Source of the DNA: Pectobacterium actinidiae
GTDB lineage: Bacteria; Pseudomonadota; Gammaproteobacteria; Enterobacterales; Enterobacteriaceae
NCBI RefSeq assembly: GCF_000803315.1
Contig: NZ_JRMH01000001.1
Location: 124,001 to 188,000 of the forward strand
Length of the DNA stretch: 64,000 bases
Reading direction: 5' to 3'
The first letter of the stretch is position 1. Each line of letters opens with the position of its first letter. The notes below the pieces were generated by a model. That model saw only the letters and a program-made list of their open reading frames with translations. It did no database searches and had not been told where the DNA came from. The position numbers were made by a program, and so were the translations under genes. Below, one piece after another: positions 58,834-64,000 of this stretch.

Positions 58834-59283
58834 TCAGTGAGTTGGCGGCGTAGCCGTGGTCAATTGGAAGCCGACGCTGCGATAGGTTTTATAGCGGTCG
58901 CGCGCCAACTGTTTCAAGGATTCTTCGTAAGGGACAAAGTCTATCACTTCATGGAAAGCGGTGGCAAAATCTGCGAACTGCGGCAATAGGTTGATCAGCA
59001 GATCCCGTGGCGCGTTGCCACGCCGCTGCGGCCAGGCCAGTTCGACCGGCGCGCCGTGACGCGGCCCTTCACCTGCCAGATTATGCGGTACGAATGCGTT
59101 GGGATCGCGTTGCCACAGCGCCTCGTCCAGCCTGATGGCCTGCTGTTCGTCTTCACAGGCGATCAGTACGCGCTTTCCTGCTCGCCAACGTTCTGCCGCC
59201 AGATCGCATGCCAGTGCCTCATGGGCGCTGAGCTCACCGCTTTTGCTGTCATGTTCGAGAAGATAGAACGTTGCGTTTTTCAT
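58834..59283 (-). CDS. holC: DNA polymerase III chi subunit HolC
   Basis: Clamp-loader accessory subunit of 149 aa that links the polymerase III holoenzyme to SSB through its psi partner. The N-terminal MKNATFYLLEH and the central RLDEALWQRDPNAFVPHNLAGEG are characteristic. It lies between pepA and valS as in E. coli. Confidence 0.96.
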   Translation of the reverse strand: MKNATFYLLEHDSKSGELSAHEALACDLAAERWRAGKRVLIACEDEQQAIRLDEALWQRDPNAFVPHNLAGEGPRHGAPVELAWPQRRGNAPRDLLINLLPQFADFATAFHEVIDFVPYEESLKQLARDRYKTYRSVGFQLTTATPPTH

Positions 59284-59301
59284 TGTTTACACTATTGATA
59301 A

Positions 59302-59320
59302 GGGCCGGAATATCCGGCCC
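59302..59320 (-). terminator. Hairpin between pepA and holC
   Basis: GGGCCGGA-ata-TCCGGCCC is a perfect 8-bp stem. It is followed on the minus strand by TTATC only, so it may attenuate rather than end transcription. Confidence 0.5.
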
Positions 59321-59323
59321 GAT

Positions 59324-59348
59324 TATACTCGTCATACTTCAAGTTGCT
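59324..59348. repeat. Solo end of an ERIC-like repeat
   Basis: TATACTCGTCATACTTCAAG and then TTGC match the end shared by the other copies. No core or second end is present. Confidence 0.6.
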
Positions 59349-59351
59349 GCG

Positions 59352-61146
<1,795 letters not shown>

Positions 61147-62262
61147 GTGATCATCATTCGATATCTGGTACGGGAAACCTTTAAGAGCCAACTGGCCATC
61201 CTTTTCATTCTGTTACTGATTTTCTTTTGTCAGAAATTGGTACGGATACTGGGGGCCGCTGTTGATGGTGAAATCCCGACAAATTTGGTTATCTCCCTGT
61301 TGGGATTGGGCGTGCCAGAAATGGTGCAGCTCATCATGCCATTAAGTCTGTTTCTTGGCGTATTGATGACGTTTGGCCGCCTCTATGCGGAAAGCGAGAT
61401 CACCGTCATGCACGCCTGCGGGCTCGGCAAACGCGTGTTGCTGAAAGCCGCGCTGGTCCTGGCGGTGTTCACTGCTATTGTCGCCACCATTAATGTCATG
61501 TGGCTCAGCCCGTGGTCGTCCCGGCATCAGGAAGAAGTGCTGGCGGAAGCGAAAGCGAACCCCGGCATGGCGGCATTGGTTGAAGGGCAGTTCCAGTCCG
61601 CACAGGGCGGCAACGCGGTGCTGTTTGTCGGCAATGTCAAAGGATCGGAGTTTCAGCACGTCTTTCTGGCACAGCTGCGCCCCAGCGGTAACGCACGGCC
61701 TTCTGTCGTTGTGGCCGATCGCGGTCATATCAAGCAAAACGAAGACGGTGCGCAGGTCGTGACGCTGGATAACGGTTCGCGTTATGAAGGCACAGCGCTA
61801 CTGCGTGATTTTCGTATCACAGATTTCACCAACTATCAGGCCGTGATTGGTCACCAGAGCGTGACGCTAAATAATAGCGACGTGCAGCAAATGGATATGC
61901 AGACCTTGTGGCATTCGGATGCGCACGATGCGCGTGCAGAGTTCCACTGGCGGCTGACGTTGATTATTTCTGTGCTGATCATGGCGCTGATGGTGGTGCC
62001 ACTGAGTGTGGTTAATCCACGTCAGGGTAGGGTGCTAAGTATGCTGCCTGCGATGCTGCTGTATCTGATTTTCTTCCTGCTGCAAAGTTCGCTGCGTTCT
62101 AATGCCAGTAAAGGCAAAATCGATCCGATGGTATGGATTTGGCTGACTAACCTGACGTATTTCGGTATCGCTGTGATGCTCAATCTATGGGATACCGTGC
62201 CGATGCGCAAAGTGCGTGCGCGCTTTAAGCCTCGTACTCTTAGAACACAAGGAGCGGCCTGA
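61147..62262 (+). CDS. lptF: LPS export permease LptF
   Basis: Inner-membrane component of the LptB2FG transporter, which extracts lipopolysaccharide from the inner membrane; 371 aa. Six membrane helices surround a periplasmic beta-jellyroll (about 125-260). Start is GTG at 61147 (MIIIRYLVRETFKSQ), which fits E. coli LptF. The stop overlaps the lptG start by one base. Confidence 0.96.
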   Translation: MIIIRYLVRETFKSQLAILFILLLIFFCQKLVRILGAAVDGEIPTNLVISLLGLGVPEMVQLIMPLSLFLGVLMTFGRLYAESEITVMHACGLGKRVLLKAALVLAVFTAIVATINVMWLSPWSSRHQEEVLAEAKANPGMAALVEGQFQSAQGGNAVLFVGNVKGSEFQHVFLAQLRPSGNARPSVVVADRGHIKQNEDGAQVVTLDNGSRYEGTALLRDFRITDFTNYQAVIGHQSVTLNNSDVQQMDMQTLWHSDAHDARAEFHWRLTLIISVLIMALMVVPLSVVNPRQGRVLSMLPAMLLYLIFFLLQSSLRSNASKGKIDPMVWIWLTNLTYFGIAVMLNLWDTVPMRKVRARFKPRTLRTQGAA

Positions 62263-63338
62263 TGTTTGGTGTATTAGACCGCTATATCGGCAAAACGATT
62301 TTCACCACCATCATGACGACGCTATTCATGCTGGTGTCGCTCTCCGGCATCATCAAGTTTGTCGACCAACTGCGTAAAGTTGGGCAGGGTGAGTATTCGG
62401 CGCTGGGCGCTGGGCTGTACACGCTGCTCAGCGTACCCAAAGATATTGAGATCTTCTTCCCTATGGCGGCGCTGCTCGGGGCATTGCTTGGGTTGGGTCA
62501 GCTTGCGACCCGCAGCGAGCTGGTGGTGATGCAGGCTTCCGGCTTTACCCGCTTGCAGATTGCGACAGCCGTGATGAAAACCGCGATCCCGCTGGTGTTG
62601 CTGACGATGGCGATTGGCGAATGGGTTTCTCCGCAAGGGGAACAGATGGCGCGCAACTACCGCTCTCAGATGATCTCCGGTGGGTCGATGATCTCTACGC
62701 AGGGCGGACTGTGGGCAAAAGACGGCAATGACTTTATCTATATCGAACGGGTGACGGGCGATAAAGAGCTGTCTGGCGTCAACATCTACCACTTCGATGA
62801 TCACAACAAGCTATTATCTGTGCGCTATGCGGCTTCCGCCGAGTTTGAAGATGACAGGAATGTCTGGAAACTCTCGCAGGTTGATGAATCTGATTTGAGC
62901 GATGGCAAACAAATTGGTGGCAGCCAGACGTTCAGCGGAGAATGGAAAACCAACCTGACGCCGGATAAGCTGGGCGTGGTGGCGCTTGAGCCGGATGCGT
63001 TGTCGATCCGTGGGCTACACAATTACGCCAAATACCTTAAACAAAGCGGACAGGAAGCGAACCGCTACCAGCTGAACATGTGGAGCAAAATCTTTGCACC
63101 TATATCAGTGGCGGTGATGATGCTCATGGCGGTCTCTTTCATCTTTGGCCCGCTGCGCAGCGTGTCGGCGGGTTCACGCATTGTGATAGGTATTAGCTTC
63201 GGTTTCCTCTTCTATCTGCTGAATGAAATTTTCCGCCCACTCAGCCTGGTCTATGGTATCCCGCCGATCCTAGGCGCTATCTTGCCGAGCTCGGTGTTTC
63301 TGTTCATTAGCGTGGCACTGTTGCTCAAACGCCGATAG
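62262..63338 (+). CDS. lptG: LPS export permease LptG
   Basis: Partner of LptF, 358 aa, with the same architecture: six helices and a periplasmic jellyroll (about 120-260). Characteristic runs are VLDRYIGKTIFTTI and, in the last helices, FGPLRSVSAGSRIVIGISFG. Translationally coupled to lptF (TGATG) with GGAGCGG upstream. Confidence 0.97.
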   Translation: MFGVLDRYIGKTIFTTIMTTLFMLVSLSGIIKFVDQLRKVGQGEYSALGAGLYTLLSVPKDIEIFFPMAALLGALLGLGQLATRSELVVMQASGFTRLQIATAVMKTAIPLVLLTMAIGEWVSPQGEQMARNYRSQMISGGSMISTQGGLWAKDGNDFIYIERVTGDKELSGVNIYHFDDHNKLLSVRYAASAEFEDDRNVWKLSQVDESDLSDGKQIGGSQTFSGEWKTNLTPDKLGVVALEPDALSIRGLHNYAKYLKQSGQEANRYQLNMWSKIFAPISVAVMMLMAVSFIFGPLRSVSAGSRIVIGISFGFLFYLLNEIFRPLSLVYGIPPILGAILPSSVFLFISVALLLKRR

Positions 63339-63352
63339 CACTAACAAGTATG

Positions 63353-63389
63353 AAAAAGCGCCGAGTGGATTACCCCTCGGCGCTTTTTT
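63353..63389 (+). terminator. lptFG terminator
   Basis: AAGCGCCGAG pairs with CTCGGCGCTT, followed by T-rich sequence. Strong stem directly after lptG. Confidence 0.9.
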
Positions 63390-63567
63390 ATTGGCGGTGA
63401 CAAAGTGCCCTCGGCAACGTCCATTACCGCACCATATTAAGGCGAAGCGGGTATAACATGTTGCTAAAGATGATTTTTTCAGCACTTAACCGAACACGGA
63501 GTGGATTAACGTTGCGCGAGAGCCGTCAAACGGTATAATGCACCCGTTTTCCGCATACTACTTCTGT

Positions 63568-63652
63568 GCCGAAGTGGCGAAATCGGTAGACGCAGTTGAT
63601 TCAAAATCAACCGTAGAAATACGTGCCGGTTCGAGTCCGGCCTTCGGCACCA
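63568..63652 (+). tRNA. leuX: tRNA-Leu (anticodon CAA)
   Basis: 85-nt class II tRNA with encoded CCA. Acceptor GCCGAAG pairs with CTTCGGC; the anticodon loop TTCAAAA gives CAA; the T arm is CCGGTTCGAGTCCGG. A long variable arm fits tRNA-Leu. Its place after lptFG matches E. coli leuX, a well-known island insertion site; an integrase gene follows. Confidence 0.96.
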
Positions 63653-63665
63653 ACAGTATGTAAAT

Positions 63666-63689
63666 AGACCTCAACTGAGGTCTTTTTTT
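63666..63689 (+). terminator. Terminator after tRNA-Leu
   Basis: AGACCTC-aact-GAGGTCT followed by six T. Confidence 0.88.
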
Positions 63690-63766
63690 ATGCCTAAAAT
63701 CCAGTATTTATCCCTCTTTCCCGCTATATTAACTTTCTCAGGGTCAACCGACTTCAACGTACATCT

Positions 63767-63782
63767 ACCAACAGTTGTTGGT
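63767..63782. repeat. Palindrome between tRNA-Leu and integrase
   Basis: ACCAACAGTTGTTGGT has 7-bp arms around GT. ACCAACAG also occurs at the tRNA end (63649) and again at 63818. These could be arm-type integrase or excisionase sites; the role is inferred. Confidence 0.5.
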
Positions 63783-63838
63783 ACAGATGATGGTATTTCC
63801 GGTTCGATAATGCATATACCAACAGGGAGGGCTTAAAC

Positions 63839-64000
63839 ATGGCGCTTACTGATATCAAAGTCAGAACAGCCAAGCCTGCCGACAAGCAATACAAGCTTAC
63901 CGACGGCAACGGCATGCACCTGCTGATTCATCCCAATGGTTCAAAGTACTGGCGCTTACAGTATCGCTTTGGCGGCAAACAGAAGATGCTGGCGCTGGGT
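63839..64000 (+). CDS. P4-type tyrosine integrase (3' part outside window)
   Basis: Only the first 54 residues are in the window. They begin MALTDIKVRTAKPADKQYKL and continue GNGMHLLIHPNGSKYWRLQY, the N-terminal DUF4102 arm-binding domain of P4/CP4-family integrases. GGGAGGG precedes the ATG. These enzymes integrate islands into tRNA 3' ends, and tRNA-Leu ends 186 bp upstream. The catalytic domain is not visible, so activity cannot be judged. Confidence 0.9.
   Translation, partial: MALTDIKVRTAKPADKQYKLTDGNGMHLLIHPNGSKYWRLQYRFGGKQKMLALG

Overview
The window looks like the chromosome of a soft-rot enterobacterium, most likely Pectobacterium or a close relative. This is an inference from protein similarity recalled from memory, E. 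coli-like gene order, a sucrose (scr) operon, a long HecA/CdiA-type exoprotein and many ERIC-like repeats; no database search was run. Most genes are core Enterobacterales genes, with accessory blocks set between conserved neighbours.

Layout. 1-11.1 kb: yqhC (cut by the window edge), yghB and metC, then a carotenoid-oxygenase gene with a divergent TetR regulator and a three-gene TRAP transporter, then exbBD behind a Fur-like box. In E. coli metC and exbB are direct neighbours, so the oxygenase/TRAP block is an insertion in that junction. 11.1-17.8 kb: the sucrose regulon scrK-scrY-scrA-scrB-scrR with two matching ScrR-like operators. 17.9-24 kb: a membrane-anchored bactofilin with an odd translation start, an unknown 152-aa protein with a perfect Shine-Dalgarno, a PLP decarboxylase with an MFS exporter and HxlR regulator, and yhbP-yraR. 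24-27 kb: anaerobic ribonucleotide reductase nrdDG behind an upstream region carrying FNR-, NrdR- and DnaA-type sites. 27.1-31.1 kb: the four-gene Anbu operon (proteasome-like protease, transglutaminase, alpha-E protein, circularly permuted ATP-grasp). 31.3-38.5 kb: ridA, pyrI, pyrB with the pyrL attenuator, yjgK, a low-GC tandem pair of PAS-LuxR regulators, argI with two ARG boxes, rraB and yjgM.

38.9-55.8 kb: yjgN, an M48 protease, an exported alpha/beta hydrolase, a chemotaxis receptor, and the most interesting locus: a contact-dependent growth inhibition (CDI) cluster. It contains cdiB, cdiA (2332 aa), a small overlapping membrane immunity gene, then a frameshifted orphan CdiA-CT remnant and a second, related two-helix immunity gene, and finally a DUF421 gene. 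In E. coli yjgN is followed by valS, so about 15 kb is inserted here. 55.9-64 kb: the conserved valS-holC-pepA block, divergent lptFG, tRNA-Leu(CAA) at the position of E. coli leuX, and the start of a P4-type integrase, which marks the edge of a tRNA-borne island continuing beyond the window.

ERIC-like repeats lie beside several of these junctions (exbD/scrR, yjgK/regulators, argI leader, yjgN/M48, hydrolase/MCP, holC/pepA).
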